Below, piece after piece: positions 1 through 12,796 of a DNA stretch of 19,443 nt. The number at the start of each line of letters is the position of its first letter. Positions within the stretch are counted from its first letter, which is position 1. Source of the stretch: Beroe ovata (taxonomy: Eukaryota > Ctenophora > Nuda > Beroida > Beroidae). The translations under genes were made by a program, and so were the position numbers. The stretch covers positions 31,147 to 50,589 of the forward strand of contig CAMPET010000386.1 in assembly GCA_946803715.1 (NCBI GenBank). The letters are read 5' to 3'. A model generated the notes under the pieces. That model saw only the letters and a program-made list of their open reading frames with translations, did not search any database and was not told where the DNA came from.

Positions 1-4505
<4,505 letters not shown>

Positions 4506-4942
4506 GATAAGCTTAAAAATAATTTCAAGTGTCAACTGATTTCATCTCAACAGGTAATCTTAAATCACTGATAATCTTAAGGACAACAATTGCTTGATGT
4601 TGATTAATCAAAATTCATGAGGACAGAGCACAATAATTATGAATGATTTCACAAAAGTTTATAGTTCCTTTTAAACTTTTTTGCAGCTTCAATTGAATTA
4701 TTGAATTATTGAACCAATAACATGACTTAATTATCAAAAGTGCTTTTTTGATAAGTTGATATAGACTATTCACAATTTCACATTCAACTTTTTCACGAAA
4801 TCATAAATTTGATCATCAAAATGATAAATGATTAAGATATTTTCCAAATTCAATATATTGTGCGCATGGCATGGTTTCTACTCGTAAGATCACTGTCTTT
4901 GCTGTCGATGATAGCCCCTGTCGAGAATTTCATTGCGCGCGC
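4506..4942 (-). promoter_or_regulatory. KAP3 5' leader and upstream region
   Basis: AT-rich sequence upstream of the KAP3 start. On the minus strand a short upstream ORF begins at 4545 and stops at 4525, six codons long and about 20 bases before the main ATG. The same small ORF is present in the second copy (5882-5862). I find no clear TATA box or RFX-type X-box. The region ends at the N. Confidence 0.45.
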
Positions 4943-4943
4943 N
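4943..4943. other. Single N, probable contig junction 1
   Basis: The N follows TTTCATTGCGCGCGC and precedes the second KAP3 copy. The left sequence continues at 6303 in the second copy and the right sequence is found at 3607 in the first, as expected for two overlapping contig ends placed end to end. Confidence 0.85.
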
Positions 4944-5842
4944 GTCATCTTTACCTCAATAGGGGTATCCTCAGCTACATTAAGCAACAGGTATACTGCA
5001 ACCCTGAGGAGTTGTTCCTGTTTGTGAATTACCACCTGGAACTTCTTTTCACTTTTCAAAAAGGCTTTTTGAGCTTCTTCAGTCTTCTCATTAATTGCAA
5101 CCTCTTTCTTCTTGTTAAGTTCTTCAGTCCAATGCTCAAATCGTTTTATTTCATTCTCAATGATTTGAATGCATGATGAACCTATTTTATACTGAAGTAA
5201 TACAGCATGGAAGTCTGTAAAACTTGAAAAGCAAAAGAATGTGTACACAATATTTGTGCACAGATCTATAGACTTCTTCCAATCCTCACGCAAAACTCTA
5301 CTTAGTGCTCCAAGAACCATCTCATTTTCGATTAGTTCAGCTAAATTATCAGGATTTCTAGCTAGTTGTAGGATCAAAGATGTTCCTTTTGTCTTCGTTT
5401 TCATGTCATCATATAATAAATCAATATATGATTCCAGTTCATTCAGGTCTGCTTTCTCTTGTATTTCATCAATATCATCAAATTGGCTGGCAACCTGCCT
5501 TATTCTTTCCATCTCTTGATCAACAGTCTCAGAATTCACAGTGACTTTCCTTGATTGTAGGTAATAAAGCAACTGCTCAATCTCTGGAACCTTGCTTGGA
5601 TGAATGAGGTTGCACTTTTCAACAATAACCTCACTTAGTTTATGAAGATCAGTTCCTGGTGTTAAGTTTTTAATTGAAATTGTTTTCTGTGCCTGTTTGT
5701 TCTCCCCTAACATTGGATCTCCAGCCTCACCAAGAATTGTTGCTTCTACTTCAAAGTGAACTACAATAGCAGGAAGCGTAGGATGTACATCAATGGTACC
5801 AGTTTTGATTTTCTTTTTGAGATACCTGGCATCTTCCTCCAT
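4944..5842 (-). CDS. KIFAP3: Truncated second copy of KAP3 exon 1, probably the other allele or contig overlap
   Basis: This segment encodes residues 1 to about 299 of KAP3, from MEEDARYL to VKM, then is cut by the N at 4943 with no splice donor. It is almost identical to 3607-4505; the clearest protein change is Ile for Val in ELESYIDLL. No downstream exons follow on its minus-strand 3' side, only the upstream region of the first copy. A real partial gene duplication is possible in principle. The exact coincidence of the break with the N makes an unmerged overlap far more likely, so this should not be counted as a second gene. Confidence 0.85.
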
Positions 5843-6303
5843 GATAAGCTTAGAAATAATGTCAAGTGTCAACTGATTTCATCTCAACAGGTAATCTTAA
5901 ATCACTGATAATCTTAAGGACAACATTTTCATGATGTTAATTAATCAAAATTCATGAGGACAGAGCACAATAATTATGAATGATTTCACAAAAGTTTATA
6001 GTTCCTATTAAACTTTTTTGCAGCTTCAATTGAACTATTGAATCATATAACCAATAACATGACTTAATTATCAAAAGTGCTTCCTTGATAAGTTGATATA
6101 GACTATTCACAATTTCACAGTCGACTTTTTCACGAAATCATGAATTTGATCATCAAAATGATAAATGATTAAGATAATAAGATATTTTACAAATTCAATT
6201 TATTGTGCGCATGGCAATATGGCATGGTTTCTGCTCGTAAGATCACTGTCTTTGCTGTCGATGATAGCCGGAGCCCCTGTCGAGAATTTCATTGCGCGGC
6301 GCG
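4944..6303. repeat. Second member of overlap pair 1
   Basis: Near-identical to 3607-4942. It carries small indels relative to the first copy, including an extra AATAAG unit around 6173 and an extra CAATATGG around 6212. It continues without a break into the foldback cluster, so it is the copy connected to the sequence on the right. Confidence 0.9.
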
Positions 6304-6612
6304 CGTACCACAAATTATTGTTGCTGGCGCGATCCCCGCCTTTGCGACTTGCGTCAGTTGAACCTTATCGGTCAGCTGTTTCCTGACCTGTTCAATTTCT
6401 TGTGTGCGGCGCGCGCGCAAGAGTAAGGTCAGATAACATCTGACAGCGATGATAATGATATGTGATAAACCTTGCCGGATGTTATCTGTCCACTGTTTCT
6501 TGCGCGCGGCGCGCGCGCCTTCATCGATGAAGGCGCGCGCGCAAGAAACAGTGGACAGATAACATCCGGCAAAATAAACCTTGTCGAGAATTTCGTTTTG
6601 CGCGCGCGGCGC
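6264..6612. repeat. GC-rich foldback cluster with GCGCGC cores
   Basis: Five blocks rich in GCGCGGCGCGCG lie at about 6295-6306, 6407-6420, 6501-6518, 6532-6543 and 6599-6611, set in ordinary AT-rich sequence. The motif TGTCGAGAATTTC followed by a GC block occurs at about 6279 and again at about 6582 in direct orientation. The centre is a large palindrome. The pattern resembles a non-coding foldback or MITE-type element, possibly nested. No transposase ORF is visible. Confidence 0.6.
6474..6570. repeat. Near-perfect 97-base palindrome
   Basis: The left arm starts GCCGGATGTTATCTGTCC and the right arm ends with its exact complement. The centre is ATCGAT at 6523-6528. The arms match over 45 bases except for about 7 extra GC-rich bases in the left arm. 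A decayed relative of the outer arm (TTGCCGGACGTTATCT) lies at about 7023. Confidence 0.9.
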
Positions 6613-7201
6613 AATCTTATTCTCAGACACACGTGGCTTGCAAGCAGCAGGTTAACATCGCCAAACAAGCTGGGCCTTGCATCGCCCGGCATAAGGTAGC
6701 GAACTGTGATCAAGCAAGATGTAATAGATGCCACATTCTCACGCTCACGGCACAGAATTAGATTTATCAATATCAACATCATTTAAAGAAATATGATGCA
6801 TTGTTTTTTCATCGCACATTATGATCAATTTTGAAATCCAGTTCTTGAGTTCTAAGTTGAAGTAGAATTAGAAATGCATGACATTATACTCATCATGACT
6901 GATTTTGACCTTGTGACATTAAATTTAAGTCATTACTCATAACCTGCTGATCAGTTGATCAATGATCATTGGAAAGTATCAAAGAGAATGCTATTGCCAT
7001 GATCAAACGAGGAGGCATTGATTGCCGGACGTTATCTCAATCTGTCCCTATCTCCATACAGTTTCTCAACTCAGTGTCTCAGACACTGACAATTGACATG
7101 TGACAGAGTGATTGTCTATTCATTCACTTCCATACTATAATTAGATGTTCTCAAAAGCTTTGACAAGAACTGCTTTAAGACTTAGAAAATGCTAAAAACA
7201 T

Positions 7202-7207
7202 TTTATT
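7202..7207 (-). terminator. Possible polyadenylation signal
   Basis: AATAAA on the minus strand. It is the first canonical signal I find downstream of the proline-rich gene stop and of the candidate exon at 7480-7582. The distance from the main stop is rather long, so the assignment is weak. Confidence 0.3.
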
Positions 7208-7479
7208 CATGTGTCAACATAAATGTTTATGTAGCGATCAGATTTCTTAAAACTCAGAAGAACCTAGTACATCATGAGTGAATTTTCAACTATAAAAGTA
7301 GCATTTATGATAATATAAAACTGATAAAAAGTATCCATATACTAAAAATAGGTGGTTAAATAATCATAATACAAAGTCTCAACTCATTTATAAAAGAAAA
7401 ATCAAGAAAACTCAATCAAAATCAAAATGTCATGAGGAATGTCCGGAATTTGGGCAAAGTTCGTGTTGAAGTCAGTGGT

Positions 7480-7582
7480 TCAAATAGACCAAAGCAGCAA
7501 AACCCAGGCCCACATCAAAGCAAGAATGTAAATGAAGACATCGTACTCCATCAAGATTCGCTGATTGAAGTTTCTAACAAGT
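7480..7582 (-). CDS. Candidate terminal exon or micro-ORF with a membrane segment
   Basis: On the minus strand a good acceptor (pyrimidine-rich tract ending TATAG) is followed by 34 codons open to a TGA. They read LVRNFNQRIL and then, from an internal ATG at 7551, 23 residues: MEYDVFIYIL followed by a Trp- and Leu-rich stretch ending WSI. The last 20 or so residues would form one transmembrane helix. The exon would need a phase-2 donor upstream, and none was found in the neighbouring proline-rich exons. The antisense strand carries a 56-codon polar ORF (7432-7602), so the hydrophobic reading may be an antisense effect. No family is recognised. Confidence 0.2.
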
Positions 7583-7651
7583 CTATAAAAGTAAAACCAT
7601 AGCTGAACATATCCTAATACTGATAGTTAACGCGACAATCCGCCGTGCCTA

Positions 7652-8644
7652 TTACTTGGCCGCGTTACCGCGCCGTGGCGGCAAAGGCGGCGCCCCACGT
7701 GTGACCGTCTTGGGAGGGAGTGGCGGTGGCTTTCTGTCCGCGGATGGGGACGCGGACACGGGACGTGATTTGAGGGGGATCGGAGGAGGGACAGGGGGAT
7801 GTGGTGATGCTGAGGGGACAGAGAGAGGCGGCGGCCTGTTCTTCTTGGGACGACCTGAATAATCACGGTTACAATCATTGATAAAGTCAAGCAGCGAACA
7901 CCGGCGACATCGTCACACAGTACTCACTTCCTGATGCAGTTCTCTGTTCGGATATGCTGCCACCACTGGACGTGGACGAGGTTGAGGGAGTGCGGGGGAG
8001 TTGCCGCACCATTCCCACTGGGATACTCCTATCGTCGATGTGGATGAGCCGCGCAGCTGCGTGGATATCGGACAACGATTCACCTATGTGGGATATGGTC
8101 ATAGCTGGGGGGTGTGGATTAGTGTATGTGGTATCAGGTGGTATCGCTATCAGAGTATGTGAGTATGTCAATGTGATATCACATACTCTTGTATCATAGT
8201 GCTCACTGCTCTATAATTTTGGACAATAGCATTAGAATGAATATTATGAATCACATTGCCGCCCTAACAAACCTGAAGTCCCCGAGGAATCGCGTTCCTT
8301 GGTTTCGATAATACTCGCCAGAGTGCTGACATTCGATATCGATCTTTTCGGCATGGCAGGCTGGTTGGCTGGTACTTTGGGCGGCGTGTTGGAAGGCGAA
8401 ACCGGCGCCACTCGTGGCGGAATCTGTGAGCTCGGCGAACCAAGTCCCGACCTTGGCAGGCTCTGAGAGGTGTTGGGCGCCACTTGCAGTGACCTGGGCG
8501 GTATCAGCTGGTTGCAGCTGACAGAGGACATCATTCCAGGGCGAGATGGCGGGAATTTGGGCGGGGTGGGTGGCGGCTTGGCGGCCGCTTTGTTGAATAT
8601 CGTGTCCAGGTACTCTCCATCGTCACAAGGTGGCGTTGTGGGCG
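7652..8644 (-). CDS. C-terminal exons of a proline-rich, SH3-ligand-like protein (copy 1)
   Basis: Three exons join in phase on the minus strand: 8644-8273, 8104-7928 and 7854-7652, together 752 bases ending at TAA. Acceptors are TTTCAG, CCCCAG and TTCAG; donors are G|GTTTGT and AA|GTGAGT. The product is Pro/Ser-rich and low in predicted structure. It has several candidate SH3 ligands (KPPPTPPKFPP, KPPPLPPK, APPLPPRRG), a possible phosphotyrosine site in DDGEYLDTIF, a basophilic site PKRSISNVS, and a Ser/Thr tract TPSTSSTSSGG. It ends RRGNAAK. The first visible exon begins after a phase-1 intron with no ATG, so the N-terminus is missing. An alternative donor (GCG|GTAACG, about 7664) lies just before the stop. 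It is probably a scaffold or adaptor tail; the family is not recognised. Confidence 0.7.
8152..8189. repeat. Small inverted repeat in an intron
   Basis: Eleven-base arms, AGAGTATGTGA and its complement TCACATACTCT, separated by 16 bases, in the intron 8105-8272 of the proline-rich gene. It is also present in the second copy around 12118-12155. Confidence 0.6.
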
Positions 8645-8830
8645 CTGAAACATTGGGGAATCAATATACGCCTGCCAAGGATTACAAATGAATGACACAT
8701 CACAACACGATTATGCAGTACATTTCCGAGCCACCACTAACACATCTTATCTCCATTGTATTGGACCTGGAGAATCAGATTTCACATTTCACACTGTTTT
8801 GCTTTGCGTTCAAGTGTTACCTATATTCCG
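8645..8830. promoter_or_regulatory. Divergent spacer between proline-rich gene and VPS9 gene
   Basis: Only 186 bases separate the acceptor of the first visible minus-strand exon from the plus-strand ATG of the VPS9 gene. The spacer could hold a shared promoter and a tiny first exon of the minus gene. One option is ATGGAGATAAGAT at 8756-8744 followed by GTGTTA, which has the required phase 1 but a poor donor. No TATA box is evident. The same spacer is intact in the second copy (12611-12796). Confidence 0.35.
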
Positions 8831-11799
8831 ATGTACAAATTGCTACAGAACAGTTTGCAGAACAGCTTGAAGAAGCTCCAGGAGTTCTCGATCAATGACT
8901 CGTCCTCGGTCGAGAACACGGATAACGAGACGAGTTCGCCCACAACGCTCCGCAGGACACAGAGCTCACGGGACATCCTGAACTCATGCAGTCTGAGAGA
9001 GTCCCTGGCAAATATCCAAAGTATCGGTCCCTCGTCCCTGACACTTAAACGGACACAGAGCACTGTCATGGCAAGGGATGGTGACACGTCACAGCCGTCA
9101 TCACTACCTACATTTGCAACGGGACGGCTCTATACTGACCTCATCAAGGGGAAGATGGGGAATAAAACAAGAGGGATGTCGACAAGAAGTGAGACTATCA
9201 CTAGCATTGGCCTAACACAATACCTCAGCGATGAGTTAGAACCACTCACTGATTACGTCACGGACTTATCTACTTCATACAAGTCTATCCGATCAGATGC
9301 CACCAATCTAACACGAGTAGGTATGTAAAAATAACTGATGTAAGTCAAAGCCTCTAGAATGTTCCTGAGAATTCTGATTTAACCTGTAACCTTGGCTACC
9401 TCGCCAAAACGTTCCATCACGAGAAACAATATGCACTTCCCTTGAACATGATACGTCCCCACGTGTCTCTATAACTCTCATGTCTCAAGTAGAGAATGAA
9501 AAATTCTGTTTTTCCTCTGATTTTGCGAGCTCAACAAATGAAACGAGAGTTTCGTTTCAGAGGAGAGTCTCGTTTCATTTGTTGAGCTCGCAAAATCAGA
9601 GGAAAAACAGAATTTTTCATTCTCTACTTGATACACAATGCGACTCTTGAATATAACCCCACTCACACAACTCTCACACAACTCTCATGTCTCACTCAGG
9701 ACCATCAGTGGCGGAGTGCACGATTGAACTGGAGACGGAGGCACGCAAAGCACTCGACGAGATACGGGATCTAGCGGAGCACAACGAAGCTCTGGACACG
9801 GCACGGTACTTGGAGAGCTGCAGGAAACAGAAACTACCGTATGTCGCTCAATTCCTCCAGAACAACTACGATCTCAGCATGGAGATCCTCAACCTGAGGA
9901 TGCGGTATTTGTCCATCAAATTCGCGTTTCTCAACGGCATGATTGAACGGCTAGCTCATCTGAACGTTGACGCAGTTGCTCCGTCATATCTTACAATGTC
10001 GACATTCAATGACTGGATCAAACACTCCACCGTCATTGACGATATTCAGGATAAAATGTTGAGGGTAAGAACAAAGAAAGTAAGAATAAAAAGGAATTTC
10101 CTGTCGACATTCTTCAGGGAAAAAGGAATACTCCAGGACTTTGAGGTGGGTCTGGACGGTTCGGACATGGAAAATATCCGGAGTATGAGTGTCCGGCTCC
10201 ACTCCGTAACTCAGGAGATGCTGTTTATGAAGGGGGATATCGACTGCATCCACCAGCAGCTTGCCCACATACTCAATGAGAACAGAACATCCTCGGTGTG
10301 CGACAGTGGGGGTCTCGACGTGCTGCACAGCCTCCTCGGGGACCGGACCTCGTTTGAGAACAGGAAGATAGACGAGTATGTGCGGGAGTGTGCGGAGTGC
10401 GAGGGACAGGAGGAGGGGGGCAGGGAGTGGGAGAGTATCCTCGTGTTCGAGGATGGAAACCCGGATCCCTACTCGGAGAGTATTCCGGGTGCCAACCCGT
10501 GCCGATATCAGGAGTATGTGAGTGCCATGTCGCTGTACATATGTGACAAGTTGAGACACGCGCGCGTCTCTGTCGATCATATTGCCGTGTTTGCGACACT
10601 GGAACAGAGGATTATGCCGCGCATATATAGACGTGCACGGAGCACAGTTACCAAGATTGATGCCGATCAGGCAATACTGGAGAAATGCAAGAGATTGAGT
10701 GGGTACGGGAAACTTTCATTTGTTTATCAAAATGCCTCCCATCAATAGGATAAGGATCAAGAAAAAACTCAGAAATGTTGCAGAAACTTACACGTGTTCT
10801 GACATTACGTCATTATAATTACCACCTAGGTACACACAGGAACAGATTGGAATACCAGAGCAGTTCATCAGTGATCAGAGCATCCCATACTGTAGAGCTA
10901 TTGCTCGGCTTCAGTCCCTAGCATTCGCAGTTACACCGACCAACATCATGCAGACGATATGCAATGCGGCAAGCGATATTCACCAGGTCAAATAACCTAT
11001 AATTCATAGCTAAAAATCTGCTCCTCATTGCCCGGGTTCTTAAATAAAATGGACCTAATAATCTATCATCTTCCTAGTTCCTATAAATTTCTAATTTCTA
11101 ATCTTTCTACGGTTGCCCCTTGTTTCTACAACATATCCCCGCAGCATATGAAGGAAGCCAGTCCTGACCAAGTGATTGGGGCTGACGCATTCTTCCCCGT
11201 GTGGGTATACTGTATCATCAAGTCCCGGTTACCCAGCCTAGCCACCACAGTGAACTATCTGAAGGGGTATCTCAACCCCTCACTCCGATACTGTGAGATT
11301 GGGTACTACGTTACGTGTCTAGAGGGAGCGTGTGCTTACATACAGGTTACGTGTCTAGAGGGAGCGTGTGCTTACATACAGGTCACGTGTAATGAGTGTA
11401 CAGTGTACACAGTGTACAATGTGCACTGTACAGTGAAAAGAGCGTACAGTGTACATTGTACATTTTGGGTGTACAGTAGTCTGTACATTGCAGCCTACAC
11501 TTGCAGGAACTACAATAACAGCCTAAAAAGCTATGAAACAACCTCGGTACGATAACAATCTAAAATAACAACCTACGATAACAATCTAAAATAACAACCT
11601 ACGATAACAATCTAAAATAACAACTTACGATAACAATCTAAAATAACAAACTACGATAACAACCATGCAGGAACTACGGGAGTGTGACTATAACTCAGAC
11701 AGAAGGTACTTTGTTTTTGAGAGGGAGAGGTATCAGAGCAGTGAGACGGCATTCTCATATGTGGGGGACAGTCAGATCACGGGGTACAAGCTCTATGTC
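8831..11799 (+). CDS. VPS9-domain protein, probable Rab5-family GEF (copy 1, truncated in exon 5)
   Basis: Exons are 8831-9320, 9700-10702, 10830-10986, 11145-11345 and 11671-11799, where the N cuts exon 5. Junction phases are 1, 2, 0 and 0. The ATG at 8831 is the first in frame. This copy has the same product as the full copy at 12797-17356, which holds the functional description. Protein differences from that copy are mostly conservative: Val/Ile, Ile/Val, Asp/Glu and Glu/Asp exchanges in exon 2, Arg for Thr near the exon 2 end, and absence of a Ser-Gly pair after GQEEG. Exon 4 has two possible donors, at 11346 and 11382, because of a 36-base duplication. The truncation is an assembly junction rather than a biological end. 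Confidence 0.85.
9473..9694. mobile_element. Foldback insertion in VPS9 intron 1, present in one copy only
   Basis: Two perfect 64-base inverted arms (9485-9548 and 9568-9631) flank a 19-base loop. A 15-base direct repeat, AACTCTCATGTCTCA, borders the block at 9473-9487 and 9680-9694 and could be a target-site duplication or a slippage trace. The matching intron in the other copy (13287-13475) is 190 bases shorter and lacks the palindrome. There is no coding capacity. It is consistent with a non-autonomous foldback or MITE-like insertion. Confidence 0.75.
11310..11381 (+). repeat. 36-base tandem duplication across the exon 4 donor
   Basis: Two identical 36-base units run from 11310 to 11345 and from 11346 to 11381. 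Each encodes VTCLEGACAYIQ and ends in CAG followed by a GT (GTTACG, then GTCACG). The unit count is a multiple of three, so use of the second donor would add twelve residues in frame. The other copy has a single unit ending at 15085. Confidence 0.9.
11395..11492. repeat. TGTACA/GTGCAC-rich repeat in VPS9 intron 4 (copy 1)
   Basis: An irregular array of GTGTACAGTG, TGTACATTG and GTGCACTGTACAG words close to the exon 4 donor. It resembles the ACAGTGN heptamer array in the KAP3 intron. It differs strongly from the matching segment of the second copy, so it appears hypervariable. Confidence 0.7.
11549..11664. repeat. 26-base minisatellite in VPS9 intron 4 (copy 1)
   Basis: Four full units beginning ACGATAACAATCTAAAATAA, at 11549, 11575, 11601 and 11627, plus a 12-base partial unit at 11653-11664. 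The array abuts the acceptor of exon 5, so the 3' end of this intron is A/C-rich and lacks a normal pyrimidine tract. The other copy has one full and two partial units. Confidence 0.9.
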
Positions 11800-11800
11800 N
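11800..11800. other. Single N, probable contig junction 2
   Basis: The N lies inside VPS9 exon 5 after GGGTACAAGCTCTATGTC. The sequence to the right restarts at a point equivalent to 7841, within the last exon of the proline-rich gene. Confidence 0.85.
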
Positions 11801-12610
11801 CTTCTTGGGACGACCTGAATAATCACGGTTATATTTATAATCATTGATAAGGTCAAGCAGCGAACACCGGCGACTTCGTCACACAGCACTCACTTCCTGG
11901 TGCAGTTCTCTGTTCGGATATGCTGCCACCACTGGATGTGGACGAGGTTGAGGGAGTGCGGGGGAGTTGTCGCACCATTCCCACTGGGATACTCCTATCG
12001 TCGATGTGGATGAGCCGCGCAGCTGCGTGGATATCGGACAACGATTCACCTATGTGGGATATGGTCATAGCTGGGGGGTGTGGATTAGTGTATGTGGTAT
12101 CAGGTGGTATCGCTATCAGAGTATGTGAGTATGTCAATGTGATATCACATACTCTTGTATCATAGTGCTCACTGCTCTATAATTTTGGACAATAGCATTA
12201 GAATGAATATTATGAATCACATTGCCGCCCTAACAAACCTGAAGTCCCCGAGGAATCGCGTTCCTTGGTTTCGATAATACTCGCCAGAGTGCTGACATTC
12301 GATATCGATCTTTTCGGCATGGCAGGCTGGTTGGCTGGTACTTTGGGCGGCGTGTTGGAAGGCGAAACCGGCGCCACTCGTGGCGGAATCTGTGAGCTCG
12401 GCGAACCAAGTCCCGACCTTGGCAGGCTCTGAGAGGTGTTGGGCGCCACTTGCAGTGACCTGGGCGGTATCAGCTGGTTGCAGCTGACAGAGGACATCAT
12501 TCCAGGGCGAGATGGCGGGAATTTGGGCGGGGTGGGTGGCGGCTTGGCGGCCGCTTTGTTGAATATCGTGTCCAGGTACTCTCCATCGTCACAAGGTGGC
12601 GTTGTGGGCG
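11801..12610 (-). CDS. Second copy of proline-rich protein exons, cut by the N
   Basis: Exons equivalent to the first copy lie at 12610-12239 and 12070-11894. Only the first 14 bases of the last exon remain, 11814-11801, before the N removes the proline-rich tail and stop. The sequence is nearly identical to 7841-8644. Changes are a Thr-Ala-Pro-Gly for Thr-Ala-Ser-Gly at the end of the middle exon and a 6-base insertion in the following intron. It is most likely the same gene seen on an overlapping contig or other haplotype. Confidence 0.75.
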
Positions 12611-12796
12611 CTGAAACATTGGGGAATCAATATACGCCTGCCAAGGATTACAAATGAATGACACATCACAACACGATTATGCAGTACATTTCCGAGCCAC
12701 CACTAACACATCTTATCTCCATTGTATTGGACCTGGAGAATCAGATTTCACATTTCACACTGTTTTGCTTTGCGTTCAAGTGTTACCTATATTCCG

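Larger units (their letters stand above)
6613..7651. other. AT-rich intergenic spacer or 3' UTR
   Basis: Mostly AT-rich sequence between the foldback cluster and the stop codon of the proline-rich gene. No long ORF, RNA gene or repeat array is seen. On the minus strand an AATAAA lies at 7207-7202, about 445 bases past the stop at 7652, so part of this stretch may be the 3' UTR of that gene. A candidate small exon within it is listed separately. Confidence 0.55.
7841..11799. repeat. First member of overlap pair 2 (proline-rich exons plus VPS9 exons 1-5)
   Basis: This 3959-base segment recurs as 11801-15511 (3711 bases). It ends at the base before the N at 11800, in the middle of VPS9 exon 5. 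Differences from the second copy include about 190 bases of extra intron 1 sequence, a 36-base duplication, extra minisatellite units, a 6-base coding deletion and scattered substitutions. Confidence 0.9.

Noticed and set aside
6289-6782. Overlapping ORFs of 75-117 codons rich in Arg and Ala in the GC foldback cluster
   Set aside because: Their composition comes from the GCGCGC blocks. They overlap on both strands and share no domain with known proteins.
8752-9320. Longer VPS9 N-terminus starting at 8756
   Set aside because: The codon at 8756 is TTG; the first in-frame ATG is at 8831.
9478-9681. 67-codon minus-strand ORF
   Set aside because: It lies almost wholly inside the foldback palindrome, so the frame is a by-product of the inverted repeat.
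10063-10100. Cryptic intron at GGGTAAGAAC in VPS9 exon 2
   Set aside because: The frame stays open and is conserved in both copies (MLRVRTKKVRIKRN), and no matching acceptor follows.
9984-10599. 198- and 108-codon minus-strand ORFs opposite VPS9 exon 2 (and their counterparts at 13775-14381)
   Set aside because: They are antisense to a phase-consistent coding exon. Differences between copies favour the plus strand, where they are mostly silent or conservative.
10703-10748. Continuation of the VPS9 exon 2 frame to a stop at 10748
   Set aside because: The GG|GTACGG donor at 10703 joins in phase to YTQEQIGIPE, which fits the VPS9 fold. The read-through tail differs between copies, as intron sequence does.
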